Positions 16,758 to 25,877 of a stretch of 64,000 bases of DNA are shown piece after piece. The stretch's first letter is position 1. Each line of letters begins with the position of its first letter. A program made the position numbers and the translations under genes. The stretch is from UBA5972 sp964567685 (GTDB lineage: Bacteria; Pseudomonadota; Alphaproteobacteria; Rhodobacterales; Rhodobacteraceae), in assembly GCA_964567685.1 (NCBI GenBank), contig CAZMNO010000014.1, positions 1 to 64,000 on the forward strand. Direction: 5' to 3'. Below the pieces are notes generated by a model. It saw only the letters and a list, made by a program, of their open reading frames with translations. It was not told the origin of the DNA and ran no database searches.

Positions 16758-17431
16758 TGGGTGGGGTGGTTGTTCAGAATATCGAACGCGCTGATCAGTC
16801 GGTTATCGAAGGGTTGGCGAAATGCGGAGTCGCTACCGTGCATGAAGCACAGGGGCGCAAAGGGTTATTGGCGGATTACATGCGGCCGATTTACTCCGGT
16901 GCAAGGGTGGCGGGTTCTGCCGTTACTATCCTTGCCCCACCTTGTGATAACTGGATGCTACATGTGGCGATAGAGCAATTGAAAGCCGGGGATATTCTGG
17001 TTCTTGGAACAACTTCGCCTTCAAATGCAGGCTATTTTGGCGATCTGCTGGCTACCTCGGCCAAAGCGCGGGGATGTCGCGGGCTGGTTATCGATGCGGG
17101 TGTTCGCGACATTCGTGATCTGAAGGAAATGGATTTCCCGGTCTGGTCCAAATCCGTCTTCGCACAGGGTACAATCAAAGAAACTATAGGATCAGTGAAT
17201 ATACCAGTCATTTGCGCTGACGAACAGATCTATCCCGGTGATGTGATTGTAGCTGATGACGATGGTGTATGTGTTGTCAGACGTAATGAAGCAACTGAAG
17301 TGCTCAGGAAATCCCGCGCCCGCGAAGCTAATGAGCAGGAAAAGCGGGCAAGATTTGAGGCGGGAGAGCTTGGATTGGATGTCTACGATATGCGCGGACG
17401 TCTGGCCCAAAAAGGCCTGAAATATGTCTAA
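16757..17431 (+). CDS. ligK: 4-carboxy-4-hydroxy-2-oxoadipate/HMG aldolase
   Basis: A 224-residue class II pyruvate aldolase of the RraA-like fold (LigK/GalC/ProA) that splits 4-carboxy-4-hydroxy-2-oxoadipate to pyruvate and oxaloacetate, the last step of the pathway. The active-site segment GLVIDAGVRDIRDL (Arg117, Asp118) binds the divalent metal and pyruvate, and DEQIYPGDVIVADDDGV is the usual C-terminal signature. Size matches LigK (~228). It overlaps galB by one base and galD by eight bases, so the genes are translationally coupled. Oxaloacetate decarboxylase activity is known in the family. Confidence 0.92.
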   Translation: MGGVVVQNIERADQSVIEGLAKCGVATVHEAQGRKGLLADYMRPIYSGARVAGSAVTILAPPCDNWMLHVAIEQLKAGDILVLGTTSPSNAGYFGDLLATSAKARGCRGLVIDAGVRDIRDLKEMDFPVWSKSVFAQGTIKETIGSVNIPVICADEQIYPGDVIVADDDGVCVVRRNEATEVLRKSRAREANEQEKRARFEAGELGLDVYDMRGRLAQKGLKYV

Positions 17432-18482
17432 TGCAACCCCTTGTATGTGGATGCGCGGAGGCACTTCGAAAGGTGGCTATTTTCTAGCCTCCGATCTCCC
17501 TGTTGATGTGCCGGAACGCGACGCATTTCTGTTGGGGATCATGGGAAGCCCCGACCCGCGCCAGATCGATGGCATGGGCGGGGCCGATCCCCTGACGTCC
17601 AAAGTGGCGGTGGTTCAGAAATCCGCACGCGAGGGCGTCGATGTGGATTATCTTTTTCTGCAGGTCTTTGTTGATCAGGCGATAGTCACGGATGCCCAGA
17701 ATTGCGGGAATATCCTTGCCGGTGTGGGTCCGTTTGCAATTGAACGGGGCCTTATCCCGGCTCAAGATGGAGTAACGTCGGTTTCCATCTATATGGAAAA
17801 CACCGGCCAGATTGCCCAGAGCCGGGTTCAGACACCCGGTGGTACTGTGACCTACAATGGCAATGCACATATTGAAGGCGTTCCGGGGGTATCGGCCCCG
17901 GTGTATGTCCAGTTTGAAGATACTGCCGGATCAAGTTGCGGTGCACTTCTGCCCACCGGCAATCAAGTCGACCTGATTGACGAGTTAGAAGTCACAATGA
18001 TCGACAATGGGATGCCTTGTGTTGTCATGCGCGCCGCTGATCTGGGGATCACCGGGCAGGAGAGCCCGGAAGAGCTCGAAACGAGGCAACCGTTGCGCAA
18101 GCGTCTCGAAGATATCAGGCTGCAAGCCGGTCCGCTGATGAACCTTGGCGATGTCCGGGAAAAAACCGTGCCAAAAATGACCATGGTCAGCGCTGCTCGC
18201 AACGGCGGCTCCATATCCACCCGCACGTTCATCCCGCATCGCTGCCATAAAACCATCGGGGTGCTCGGCGCAGTCAGCGTCGCCACCGCCTGTCTGCTGA
18301 AAGACAGCCCAGCTTATGAATTGGCCGCGAAGGGCGAAGGCGATGAACGCAACCTCTCGATTGAGCACCCGACCGGTGAAATGACCGTCGTGGCGAATTT
18401 GGACGAAGATGGCAATGTCAGCTCTGCAGCGATCCTCAGGACCGCGCGAAAGCTGATGGATGGCACCGTTTTTGCGAACTGA
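17424..18482 (+). CDS. galD: 4-oxalomesaconate tautomerase/isomerase (PrpF family)
   Basis: A 352-residue PrpF-type isomerase that converts the keto form of 4-oxalomesaconate for hydration (GalD in Pseudomonas; LigU in Sphingobium catalyses a related double-bond shift). Typical features: CMWMRGGTSKGGYF at the N-terminus, MGGADPLTSKVAVV, NCGNILAGVGPFAIERGL (catalytic Cys region), VQTPGGTVTYNG and GALLPTGNQVD. Length fits the family (~350-360). I use galD because the neighbouring hydratase is of GalB type, but LigU chemistry cannot be excluded from sequence. Confidence 0.88.
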   Translation: MSNATPCMWMRGGTSKGGYFLASDLPVDVPERDAFLLGIMGSPDPRQIDGMGGADPLTSKVAVVQKSAREGVDVDYLFLQVFVDQAIVTDAQNCGNILAGVGPFAIERGLIPAQDGVTSVSIYMENTGQIAQSRVQTPGGTVTYNGNAHIEGVPGVSAPVYVQFEDTAGSSCGALLPTGNQVDLIDELEVTMIDNGMPCVVMRAADLGITGQESPEELETRQPLRKRLEDIRLQAGPLMNLGDVREKTVPKMTMVSAARNGGSISTRTFIPHRCHKTIGVLGAVSVATACLLKDSPAYELAAKGEGDERNLSIEHPTGEMTVVANLDEDGNVSSAAILRTARKLMDGTVFAN

Positions 18483-18492
18483 AAGAAACCCG

Positions 18493-19365
18493 ATGGACCC
18501 TGACTGGCTGCCATACCACCCAAACCCGGCAAAACCGGCGTTCCGCCTGCCGATTGGTTCGGTCGATGCCCATTGCCATGTCTTTGGTCCGGCGGCAGAG
18601 TTTCCGTTTGCACCGGAACGCAAATATACCCCATGCGATGCCGGTAAGGACAAGCTTTTTAAACTCAGGGATTTTCTTGGATTTGAACGCAATGTCATCG
18701 TGCAGGCCACCTGTCACGGCAGGGATAACAGTGCGCTTGTTGACGCTCTAAAGGCCGCCAACGGCAATGCGCGGGGCATTGCCTCGGTCGGCCCGGATAT
18801 CACTGATAGTGACCTGAATGAAATGGATGCGGCAGGCGTACGCGGTGTTCGCTTCAACTTTGTTAAACGCCTTGTCGATGCAACCCCCAAAGAGGTGTTC
18901 CTTGGCATTGCCGAAAGGATCAAACCGCTTGGCTGGCATATAGTTGTCTATTTCGAAGCCGCTGATCTTGAAGAGCTGATTCCGTTTCTTGAGCAACTGC
19001 CAACGACAATCGTGGTTGATCATATGGGGCGCCCAGATGTCACCAAAGGGGTGGATCACCCGGATTTTCAGCGGTTCATGGACCTGATGCAAAGAAACCC
19101 GAATATCTGGTCGAAAGTAACCTGCCCGGAACGCCTAAGCACACAAGGCCCGCCTTATGGCGATGTGGTGCCCTTTGCCAAAGCGGTGGTCGACGCTTTC
19201 CCTGATCGCGTGCTTTGGGGCACTGACTGGCCGCACCCGAATATGAAATCGCACATGCCCGATGACGGAGCGTTAGTCGATTTCATCCCGCAAATTGCAG
19301 ATGATGAGGAAAAGCAGCGAAAGCTGCTGGTTGACAACCCGATGCGTCTTTACTGGACCCGCTGA
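18493..19365 (+). CDS. ligI: 2-pyrone-4,6-dicarboxylate lactonase
   Basis: A 290-residue amidohydrolase-superfamily enzyme that hydrolyses 2-pyrone-4,6-dicarboxylate to 4-oxalomesaconate. From the ATG 11 bases after the galD stop (AAAGAAA upstream), residues 25-31 read DAHCHVFG. Then follow the LigI-typical RDFLGFERNVIVQATCHG, GVRGVRFNFVKRLVD, VVYFEAADLEELIPF, VVDHMGRPDV, KVTCPERLS and the C-terminal catalytic Asp block WGTDWPHPN, ending NPMRLYW. An in-frame ATG at 18460 would overlap galD and is less likely. Metal-independent chemistry is known for LigI. Confidence 0.94.
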   Translation: MDPDWLPYHPNPAKPAFRLPIGSVDAHCHVFGPAAEFPFAPERKYTPCDAGKDKLFKLRDFLGFERNVIVQATCHGRDNSALVDALKAANGNARGIASVGPDITDSDLNEMDAAGVRGVRFNFVKRLVDATPKEVFLGIAERIKPLGWHIVVYFEAADLEELIPFLEQLPTTIVVDHMGRPDVTKGVDHPDFQRFMDLMQRNPNIWSKVTCPERLSTQGPPYGDVVPFAKAVVDAFPDRVLWGTDWPHPNMKSHMPDDGALVDFIPQIADDEEKQRKLLVDNPMRLYWTR

Positions 19366-19403
19366 TAGGCTTTTCGACTGAGGTGAATCAATGGAGGAAA
19401 ACA

Positions 19404-19760
19404 ATGGATCAACCCGCTTTTGACTATCATATCGATATCCCGGGAACGACCATCTTTGACGGAAAAATGGCCATGAAAGGCTATGCGCTGAACAAGATGT
19501 GTTATTCCTTCAACAGCAAGGAAAACCGCGATGCGTTCCTTGCCGACGAAGAAGCCTATATGGAAAAGTTCGGCCTTAACGCCGAACACAAGGCGGCCAT
19601 CCGCGCCCGTGATGTTCTGGGCCTGATCGCAGCAGGCGGCAATATCTACTATCTGGCCAAATTCGCCGGCATATTCAAGCTGGGCGTTCAGGATGTGGGC
19701 GGATTGCAAACCGGCATGACTGCAGATGAATTCAGGGCATTTCTGAAGAGCCAGGCGTAA
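19404..19760 (+). CDS. ligA: Protocatechuate 4,5-dioxygenase alpha subunit
   Basis: A 118-residue small subunit of the extradiol protocatechuate 4,5-dioxygenase. The ATG follows ATGGAGGAAAACA, a strong ribosome site; a GTG seven codons upstream would overlap it. Segments YHIDIPGTTIFDGKMAMKGY, FNSKENRDAFLADEEAYM and RARDVLGLIAAGGNIYYLAK match LigA proteins, which cap the active site of LigB and help bind substrate. It is 12 bases ahead of ligB, giving balanced expression. Confidence 0.94.
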   Translation: MDQPAFDYHIDIPGTTIFDGKMAMKGYALNKMCYSFNSKENRDAFLADEEAYMEKFGLNAEHKAAIRARDVLGLIAAGGNIYYLAKFAGIFKLGVQDVGGLQTGMTADEFRAFLKSQA

Positions 19761-19772
19761 GGAGACAAAAAA

Positions 19773-20621
19773 ATGGCCAAAATACTTGGTGGAATTACGA
19801 CCTCTCACATACCGGCCGTAGGCAACGCGATCCAGAACGAGCTATATGACGACCCTTACTGGAAACCTTTCTTTGACGGCTATCCTAAGGTTCATGCGTG
19901 GATCAAGGATCATAAGCCTGATTATGTGATCAACATCTATAACGACCACGGGCTGGGCTTTTTCCTTGACCGGATGCCGACCTTTGCAATCGGTGCCGCG
20001 CATGAATACCACAACGAAGATGAAGGCTGGGGCCTGCCCTCGCTCGATCCGTTCCCAGGCGCCCCGGAGCTGAGCTGGCACATCATTGAATCGATGGTGG
20101 CGGACGAGTTTGACATTACCTCCTGTCAGGAACTACCGGTTGATCACGGCTTTGTCGTGCCGATGCAGCTATTCTGGCCGGGTGCACCGCACCATCCCGA
20201 CATGCCAAAAACCGTACCGATCAGTGCGAATACGGTGCAGCATCCGATACCGACGCTGAAGCGAGCGCTGGCGTTTGGCCGGGCATTGCGGAAAGCGCTT
20301 TTAAGCTTCCCCGAGGATGCGAAGATCGTGGTTCTTGGCACAGGTGGACTTTCGCACCAGCTGGATGGTGAGCGCGCTGGATTTATTAACAAAGAGTTCG
20401 ATCAGTACTGCTTGGAAAACATCGTTCACAACCCGGACGAATTGACCAAAGTCACCCGGATGGAGCTCGTAGAAAAGGCAGGTGCGCAGGGTACTGAGTT
20501 TCTAATGTGGATGATGATGCGCGGCGCATTGGGCGATGACGTGACCGAGATCACGCGAAACTATCATATCCCGATTTCTAACACGGCATCCGGGACACTG
20601 CTTCTGGAATGCGCGGCTTGA
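19773..20621 (+). CDS. ligB: Protocatechuate 4,5-dioxygenase beta (catalytic) subunit
   Basis: A 282-residue class III extradiol dioxygenase catalytic subunit that opens protocatechuate between C4 and C5. Fe(II) ligands expected in LigB are visible: His12 in GITTSHIPA, the His of YNDHGLGFF (59) and the Glu in GTEFLMWMMMRGALG near residue 243; the catalytic His lies in GTGGLSHQLDG. GAPELSWHI and GFVVPMQLFWP are also family-typical. TAAGGAGAC provides a strong ribosome site. It defines this island as a meta-cleavage rather than the ortho (pcaGH) route usual in Rhodobacterales. Confidence 0.95.
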   Translation: MAKILGGITTSHIPAVGNAIQNELYDDPYWKPFFDGYPKVHAWIKDHKPDYVINIYNDHGLGFFLDRMPTFAIGAAHEYHNEDEGWGLPSLDPFPGAPELSWHIIESMVADEFDITSCQELPVDHGFVVPMQLFWPGAPHHPDMPKTVPISANTVQHPIPTLKRALAFGRALRKALLSFPEDAKIVVLGTGGLSHQLDGERAGFINKEFDQYCLENIVHNPDELTKVTRMELVEKAGAQGTEFLMWMMMRGALGDDVTEITRNYHIPISNTASGTLLLECAA

Positions 20622-20643
20622 TGACAGCAAACAGAGAAGACAC

Positions 20644-21816
20644 ATGAAAACCAAGGTTGGAATAATCGGTGGTGGCCCATCGGGCCTGATGCTGTCGCAA
20701 TTGCTGGATCTGAAGGGCATCGACAATGTCGTGCTTGAAAAACACAGCCGGGAATATGTTCTTGGACGTATTCGTGCAGGTGTGCTGGAGCATGGCTTTG
20801 CCGAACTGATGCGCGAGGCCCGGTGCGGTGAGCGGATGGATGCTGAAGGTGAAATCCATGAAGGCTTTTACATTGCTGATGGCGAAAACAAACGCCGCGT
20901 TGATCTGGCTGGCCATACCGGCGGCAACTCGGTTGTGGTCTATGGGCAAACCGAATTAACCCGGGACCTTTACGATGCGCGTGAAAGGATGGGTGGCAAG
21001 GTCATCCACAACGTCGAAGATGTGAAACTGCATGACCTCAAATCCGACACGCCCCACATCACCTATCGTGAAGGCGACGAGATCATTCGCATTGATTGTG
21101 ACTATATAATTGGTGCCGATGGCTTTCATGGCCCCAGCAGAAAAGCGATCCCGGCAGACGTTCTGAAGGAATATGAAAAGGTCTATCCCTTTGGGTGGCT
21201 CGGCGTGCTTAGCCGAACCAAGCCCGTCAGCCCGGAACTGATCTATGCCAAGAACGAACGCGGGTTTGCCTTGTGTTCACTTCGGTCACAGGTTCTCAGC
21301 CGCTACTATATTCAGGTTCCACTGACGGACAAGGTAGAGGACTGGTCGGATGATGCGTTCTGGGCCGAGCTCAAAAACCGCCTTCCATCAGAGGTTGCCG
21401 CAGGGCTGGAAACCGGGCCGAGCATCGAAAAATCCATTGCTCCTTTGCGCAGCTTCGTGGCCGAACCAATGCGTTACGGCAATTTGTTCCTGGCCGGAGA
21501 CGCGGCCCATATCGTGCCACCCACAGGTGCGCGTGGTCTGAATTCGGCGGCCAGCGATATATATTATCTCTATCATGCAATGGTTGATCACTACATAGAC
21601 GGCGATGATACCGGGCTTGAAAACTACTCGGAAAAAGCACTGGCACGCATTTGGAAGGCCCAACGCTTCAGTTGGTGGATGACAACACTGCTGCACAAAC
21701 TACCGGACAACATTCCCTACGAGGACAAGTTGCAGCAGACCGATCTGGAATACTTGTTCAGCTCCAAAGCAGCAATGACGTCGCTTGCCGAAAACTATGT
21801 CGGTCTGCCGTTCTGA
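20644..21816 (+). CDS. pobA: 4-hydroxybenzoate 3-monooxygenase
   Basis: A 390-residue single-component flavoprotein that hydroxylates 4-hydroxybenzoate to protocatechuate with NAD(P)H and O2. Motifs: FAD-binding GGGPSG (9-14), RIRAGVLEHG, the DG motif GADGFHGPSR and the second FAD motif LAGDAAHIVPPTGARGLNSA. Length and C-terminal LQQTDLEYLFSSKAAMTSLAENYVGLP are as in PobA. It is the last gene of the galB-ligB operon and ends in a convergent terminator with dctM. With MobA it gives two entry routes to protocatechuate. Confidence 0.95.
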   Translation: MKTKVGIIGGGPSGLMLSQLLDLKGIDNVVLEKHSREYVLGRIRAGVLEHGFAELMREARCGERMDAEGEIHEGFYIADGENKRRVDLAGHTGGNSVVVYGQTELTRDLYDARERMGGKVIHNVEDVKLHDLKSDTPHITYREGDEIIRIDCDYIIGADGFHGPSRKAIPADVLKEYEKVYPFGWLGVLSRTKPVSPELIYAKNERGFALCSLRSQVLSRYYIQVPLTDKVEDWSDDAFWAELKNRLPSEVAAGLETGPSIEKSIAPLRSFVAEPMRYGNLFLAGDAAHIVPPTGARGLNSAASDIYYLYHAMVDHYIDGDDTGLENYSEKALARIWKAQRFSWWMTTLLHKLPDNIPYEDKLQQTDLEYLFSSKAAMTSLAENYVGLPF

Positions 21817-21836
21817 CGTTCATTCAGGTGATTTCA

Positions 21837-21862
21837 CCCCAAGCCTGACACCGGCGTTGGGG
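21837..21862. terminator. Bidirectional hairpin between pobA and dctM
   Basis: CCCCAAGCC...GGC-G-TTGGGG forms a stem-loop with one bulge in the 52-base gap between convergent genes. It lacks a long T-tract but the position suits transcription termination from both sides. Confidence 0.5.
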
Positions 21863-21868
21863 CATTCC

Positions 21869-23224
21869 CTAGCCACTTAGAACCCTCGGCAGCCACAAGG
21901 TTAGCGCCGGGAACGACACGAGAATGGCAATTCGCACGATTTCGGCAGTGAAGAACGGCATAACGCCGATAAACGTCTCCTTCATCGGCACGCCTTTTGC
22001 CATTGCGGAAATGACAAATACATTCATTCCAACCGGTGGCGTAATTAGACCAAGCTCAACGACAATAAGCGCTAATATTCCGAACCAGATTTTAAGGTCT
22101 TCAGAGGTCATGCCGTATCCGGCAGTTGCGGCGTCGACATAATCTCCGCCGTTTATTTCGACCAGCACAGGCCAGAAAAATGGGATCGCCAGCAAGATCA
22201 TCGACAGGCTGTCCATCAGCATTCCAAGGAAGATCAGGGCGACAAGCAACAGAACAAGGATGGTCATCGGTGCCAGACCAGAATTACCCATCCATTCTGC
22301 AACAGCCTGCGGAACACCACCGCGAGACATGAATATCTTGAGCATTTCAGCTCCCAGAAGGATGAGATAGATCATCCCCGTGGTTCTTGCTGTTTCCAAC
22401 AGCGCCTCTTTCATTTCCGTGATCTTTACGAAACCGCGCAAAGCGCCGTAGAGCCAGACCAACGACACACCGATCGCAGCAGCCGGCGTGGGATTAAAAA
22501 ACCCAAAATAAATGCCACCGATCACAAGGCCAAAAATCACCGCGACCGGGATGATGTTGATCGTGGCCTCTATGAATTCAGCCCGGTCAGCCATTTCACC
22601 AGCGGGGCCGGAATCCGGGCGTAACCTCACATAAATGGCGATGGTGATCAGGAATAGAATAACCGCGATTATCCCAGGTATCATTGCCGCCATGAACATG
22701 GTGACGATATTGGCCTCGACGATGATCGCGTAGATCACCAAGACCACCGAGGGCGGGATCAGGATGCCAAGCACGCCGCCTGCCGCCAATGTCCCGGTGG
22801 CCAGTGAATCAATGTAGTTGTAGCGCTTGAGTTCAGGCAAAGCGACCTGGCCCATGGTGGATGCAGTGGCCAATGACGAGCCGCACACCGCACCAAATCC
22901 GGCACAGGCGGCAATCGCGCTCATCGCCACACCGCCCCGCATCCAGCCAAGCCAGACGGATGCCGCCCGGAACAATGCCTTTGAAAGCCCTGCCTTGGTG
23001 GAGATGTTTCCCATCAGGACAAACATGGGTACAACACTGAGGTCGAAAATAGAAAACTGCCCGTAGGCCAGCGTCTTCAGTTGTGAGAAGAAGATTGCCG
23101 GACCATTCAGGATCGTGACACCAACGCCACCGACAAGGATCATTGAGTAGGCAATTGGCATCCGCAGTCCGATAAGCACAACCAAAACACCTAGACCGGC
23201 AAAGCCGATTAACAGCGCGTCCAT
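21869..23224 (-). CDS. dctM: TRAP transporter large permease (DctM)
   Basis: A 451-residue membrane protein with about 12 hydrophobic segments, the ion-coupled permease of a tripartite TRAP transporter. Typical blocks are AGFGAVCGSSLATASTMGQVALPELKRY, GTLAAGGVLGILIPPSVVLVIY and LLVALIFLGMLMDSLSMILLAIPFFWPV. It is the last of the dctPQM operon and has a GAGGCAAGC site before the ATG. Placement between pobA and the ferulate genes suggests import of an aromatic acid; the substrate is inferred, not shown. Confidence 0.92.
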   Translation of the reverse strand: MDALLIGFAGLGVLVVLIGLRMPIAYSMILVGGVGVTILNGPAIFFSQLKTLAYGQFSIFDLSVVPMFVLMGNISTKAGLSKALFRAASVWLGWMRGGVAMSAIAACAGFGAVCGSSLATASTMGQVALPELKRYNYIDSLATGTLAAGGVLGILIPPSVVLVIYAIIVEANIVTMFMAAMIPGIIAVILFLITIAIYVRLRPDSGPAGEMADRAEFIEATINIIPVAVIFGLVIGGIYFGFFNPTPAAAIGVSLVWLYGALRGFVKITEMKEALLETARTTGMIYLILLGAEMLKIFMSRGGVPQAVAEWMGNSGLAPMTILVLLLVALIFLGMLMDSLSMILLAIPFFWPVLVEINGGDYVDAATAGYGMTSEDLKIWFGILALIVVELGLITPPVGMNVFVISAMAKGVPMKETFIGVMPFFTAEIVRIAILVSFPALTLWLPRVLSG

Positions 23225-23231
23225 GCTTGCC

Positions 23232-23738
23232 TCACCTTTGAATCTGCTGCGCGTGTTCGCGCAAAGTTACAAGTGAAGCTACGATTAACAAACCTAGCGA
23301 GACAAGGATTGGCAGCCAGGCGATCCAGTTAGGGAACTGCAATACTGCAGTTTCATACCCGTATTCCCTCTGATCAAGCATCCCGTCATACATTCGCCAA
23401 AGCAGAAGTATCGAGAAAACAAGCGCAACAATCGACGCCGCCAGTGAAAAAACTGCAATCCAGCGTCGGGATGCGCGGGCAGTAAAAATATCTGCGGTCA
23501 CGTTCGCGCCCGTTAGTTGACAATATGGCAAAAACGAAAATGCAGCGATTGCCACGCCAATCTCAGTCATTTCGAAATCGCCGGGAAAGGGCAGACCAAA
23601 CTGATTACCAATCACCGACCAGGTGTGCATCAGCACCACAAGCAAAAGTATGACGCCACCCAGCAGCGCCCATCCTGTTATTATGCGTGAAACGAGGCCC
23701 TTAGGCCCCGTTTCAGTTTCTGTCGCCAGATCAGACAC
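23232..23738 (-). CDS. dctQ: TRAP transporter small permease (DctQ)
   Basis: A 168-residue four-helix membrane protein, the small subunit of the TRAP transporter. It starts at GTG (MSDLATETE) four bases after the dctP stop. The segment GDFEMTEIGVAIAAFSFLPYCQLTGANVTADIF is characteristic of DctQ. It pairs with the large permease encoded 7 bases downstream. Confidence 0.9.
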   Translation of the reverse strand: MSDLATETETGPKGLVSRIITGWALLGGVILLLVVLMHTWSVIGNQFGLPFPGDFEMTEIGVAIAAFSFLPYCQLTGANVTADIFTARASRRWIAVFSLAASIVALVFSILLLWRMYDGMLDQREYGYETAVLQFPNWIAWLPILVSLGLLIVASLVTLREHAQQIQR

Positions 23739-23742
23739 AAAA

Positions 23743-24783
23743 CTACTGTGCGTTCTGTGCCGAAAGTTCGCGCGCTTTCTTCACAAGCGCAGCGCCATCG
23801 ATACCTTTTTCCCCAACTTCAGCGATCCATCTGTCGACGACCGGTTCCAGCGTATCGAGGAACACCTGTGTTTCAGCCTCGGTCAATGTGATGTGTTGTT
23901 TGCCAGCTTTGACAGCAAGGCTGATGCCAAAGTCGTCACCGCCACGCCAGTAGGTGCCAACTTTGCCCCACCAGTCACGTCCGGAGGCATCGCGGAATGC
24001 CTTCTGGATATCGGCAGGCAGACCGTCCCAACGGGCCTTGTTCATCGAAACCTGGAAAGTTGTGGTGCCCAGACGGGTCTTGTCATGGCCTTCGATGAAA
24101 TAGTTGATCTGGTTTTGCAGTTTAAGTGGTGGGATGATTTCCCAGGGAAGCAACGTCCCGTCGATGGTTTTCTTGCTAAGTGCTGTTGGAACCTCGGGCA
24201 CAGGTGTCGCCAGTGGCGATGCACCAAGTGCTTCGATAACCCAGGCACCGGTCCGTGTCGGAATTCGCATCTTCATGCCGGCCATGTCGGCTGGCGAGCG
24301 AACTTCCTTGTCAACTGTCATGATGGCCTGCCCTGCATGGACGTGCAGCCACATAACTTCAACCCCCTTGTATTCTTGCTTGAGATCGCTCTCAAACATA
24401 TCATACATGGCCAGGTTGGCCGCAACCGTGTCATTGGTATAGACACCCGGAAGCTCGAAAACTTCGGTGCGCGGGAACAGGCCCGGCGTGTAACCATTCA
24501 CTGTCCAGACGATATCGACCACACCGTCACGGGCTTGCTGGATGAGTTCAGGGGGTTTGCCGCCCAGAGACATTGCCGGGAAGATCTCGATCTTGACCCG
24601 ACCGCCTGAGTTTTTCTCGACAGCTTCAGCCCAGGGTACAAGCATCTTGGTGTGTGCAGGGGCTTTGGCTGACAACAAGTGGTGCAGCTTGAAAGTATAT
24701 TCTTGCGCGTATGAGCCGCTTGCAGAAGCAAGTGCCACCGCCAACGTGGCCGCAGCGGCCAGCATTTTGGTGAATTTGGACAT
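23743..24783 (-). CDS. dctP: TRAP transporter periplasmic solute-binding protein (DctP)
   Basis: A 346-residue extracytoplasmic receptor. The start is the ATG after GGGAGGAAACGTA; the longer frame to 24909 has no supporting site. A signal peptide (MSKFTKMLAAAATLAVALASASGSYA) leads into a DctP fold: YTFKLHHLLSAKAPAHTKMLVPWAEAVEKNS, ARDGVVDIVWTVNGYTPGLFP, and MKMRIPTRTGAWVIEALGASPLATPVPEVPTAL with the conserved Arg that binds the ligand carboxylate. It likely captures an aromatic or other carboxylic acid for this island. Confidence 0.92.
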   Translation of the reverse strand: MSKFTKMLAAAATLAVALASASGSYAQEYTFKLHHLLSAKAPAHTKMLVPWAEAVEKNSGGRVKIEIFPAMSLGGKPPELIQQARDGVVDIVWTVNGYTPGLFPRTEVFELPGVYTNDTVAANLAMYDMFESDLKQEYKGVEVMWLHVHAGQAIMTVDKEVRSPADMAGMKMRIPTRTGAWVIEALGASPLATPVPEVPTALSKKTIDGTLLPWEIIPPLKLQNQINYFIEGHDKTRLGTTTFQVSMNKARWDGLPADIQKAFRDASGRDWWGKVGTYWRGGDDFGISLAVKAGKQHITLTEAETQVFLDTLEPVVDRWIAEVGEKGIDGAALVKKARELSAQNAQ

Positions 24784-24995
24784 TACGTTTCCTCCCGATT
24801 TTTGGCATCTAAGTAAATTGCCTAACGAATAAAATGACGTCTTTGGCTGGCAGCCCAATAATCTATCTTGCGACGATGCCGCTGGATTAACCAAATGGTA
24901 ATGCCACAAACCTTATTAGTTTTAGCTATAGTCCCTGCTAATACTTGGTCTCTCTGCTTCCGATAAACTTGATCGGTAGTGTGCTGATTTGATTT

Positions 24996-25868
24996 TCACT
25001 CTAACCCTAGGAGTCTGGCTGCATTTCCTTTGATGATATCGCTCCTCAATTCTTCTTTGATGGCGATCTTGTCAAAATCGTTCAGCCATCGTTCAGGCGT
25101 GATCATCGGCCAGTCAGAACCAAACAGCACCTTCTTTTTCAGGATCGAATTGCAGTAACGCACAAGGATCGGCGGAAAATACTTCGGTGACCAGCCAGAG
25201 AGATCAATATAGACATTCGGCTTGTGCTGGGCCACAGCCAGGGCCTCTTCCTGCCAGGGAAAAGAAGGGTGTGCCATGACGATCTTCAGGTCCGGGAAGT
25301 CAACCGCGACATCGTCAAGATACATCGGGTTTGAGTATTTCAGACGCATTCCATTGCCACCGGGCATCCCTGACCCAACGCCAGTCTGACCTGTATGAAA
25401 CAGGCCGATGCAGCCGTGATGTTCAAGCAATTCATAGAACGGATAGGCCATGCGACCGTTGGGAAAGAAACCTTGAAAGGTGGGGTGGAACTTGAAACCC
25501 CTGATACCATGATCTTCGATCAGGCGACGCGCTTCGCGGATGGCCATCTTGCCCTTCCACGGATCAATCGAGGCAAACGGGATCAGAACATCGTCGTTTT
25601 CACCAACCAGTTCGATCACTTCATCGTTGGAATAGCGTCGATAACCGGTTTCACGTTCCGCATCGACCGGGAAGATCACGGCGGCGATGTTCTGCGCGCG
25701 ATAATGTGCGGCGGTTTGGGGAATCGTCGGCGGATGTTGCCACGGTGCGCCAAAATACCCGGCCATGGTTGACTGTAGTTCATCATAGCCGTCATCGGCA
25801 TGACAGCCGCAGGGTTCCTCGGCATGGGTATGTATGTCGATCGCGCGGATCTTGTTCAGGTCGATCAT
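24996..25868 (-). CDS. Amidohydrolase-family protein of the ferulate operon
   Basis: A 290-residue metal-dependent hydrolase/decarboxylase of the amidohydrolase-2 type. Visible ligands: IDIHTHAEE (His13, His15), the KFHPTFQG and IVMAHPSFPW histidines, and the Asp in FGSDWPMITPERW. GAGGAAGAGCA precedes the ATG. It is 9 bases downstream of the feruloyl-CoA synthetase gene and therefore in its operon. Similar genes accompany hydroxycinnamate CoA-ligases elsewhere; a role in cleaving a beta-keto or related intermediate, or in decarboxylation, is a hypothesis. Substrate unknown. Confidence 0.78.
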   Translation of the reverse strand: MIDLNKIRAIDIHTHAEEPCGCHADDGYDELQSTMAGYFGAPWQHPPTIPQTAAHYRAQNIAAVIFPVDAERETGYRRYSNDEVIELVGENDDVLIPFASIDPWKGKMAIREARRLIEDHGIRGFKFHPTFQGFFPNGRMAYPFYELLEHHGCIGLFHTGQTGVGSGMPGGNGMRLKYSNPMYLDDVAVDFPDLKIVMAHPSFPWQEEALAVAQHKPNVYIDLSGWSPKYFPPILVRYCNSILKKKVLFGSDWPMITPERWLNDFDKIAIKEELRSDIIKGNAARLLGLE

Positions 25869-25877
25869 TGCTCTTCC

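Noticed and set aside
23623..24609. 328-codon open frame on the plus strand
   Set aside because: Shadow of the dctP/dctQ genes with no ribosome site or recognisable domain.
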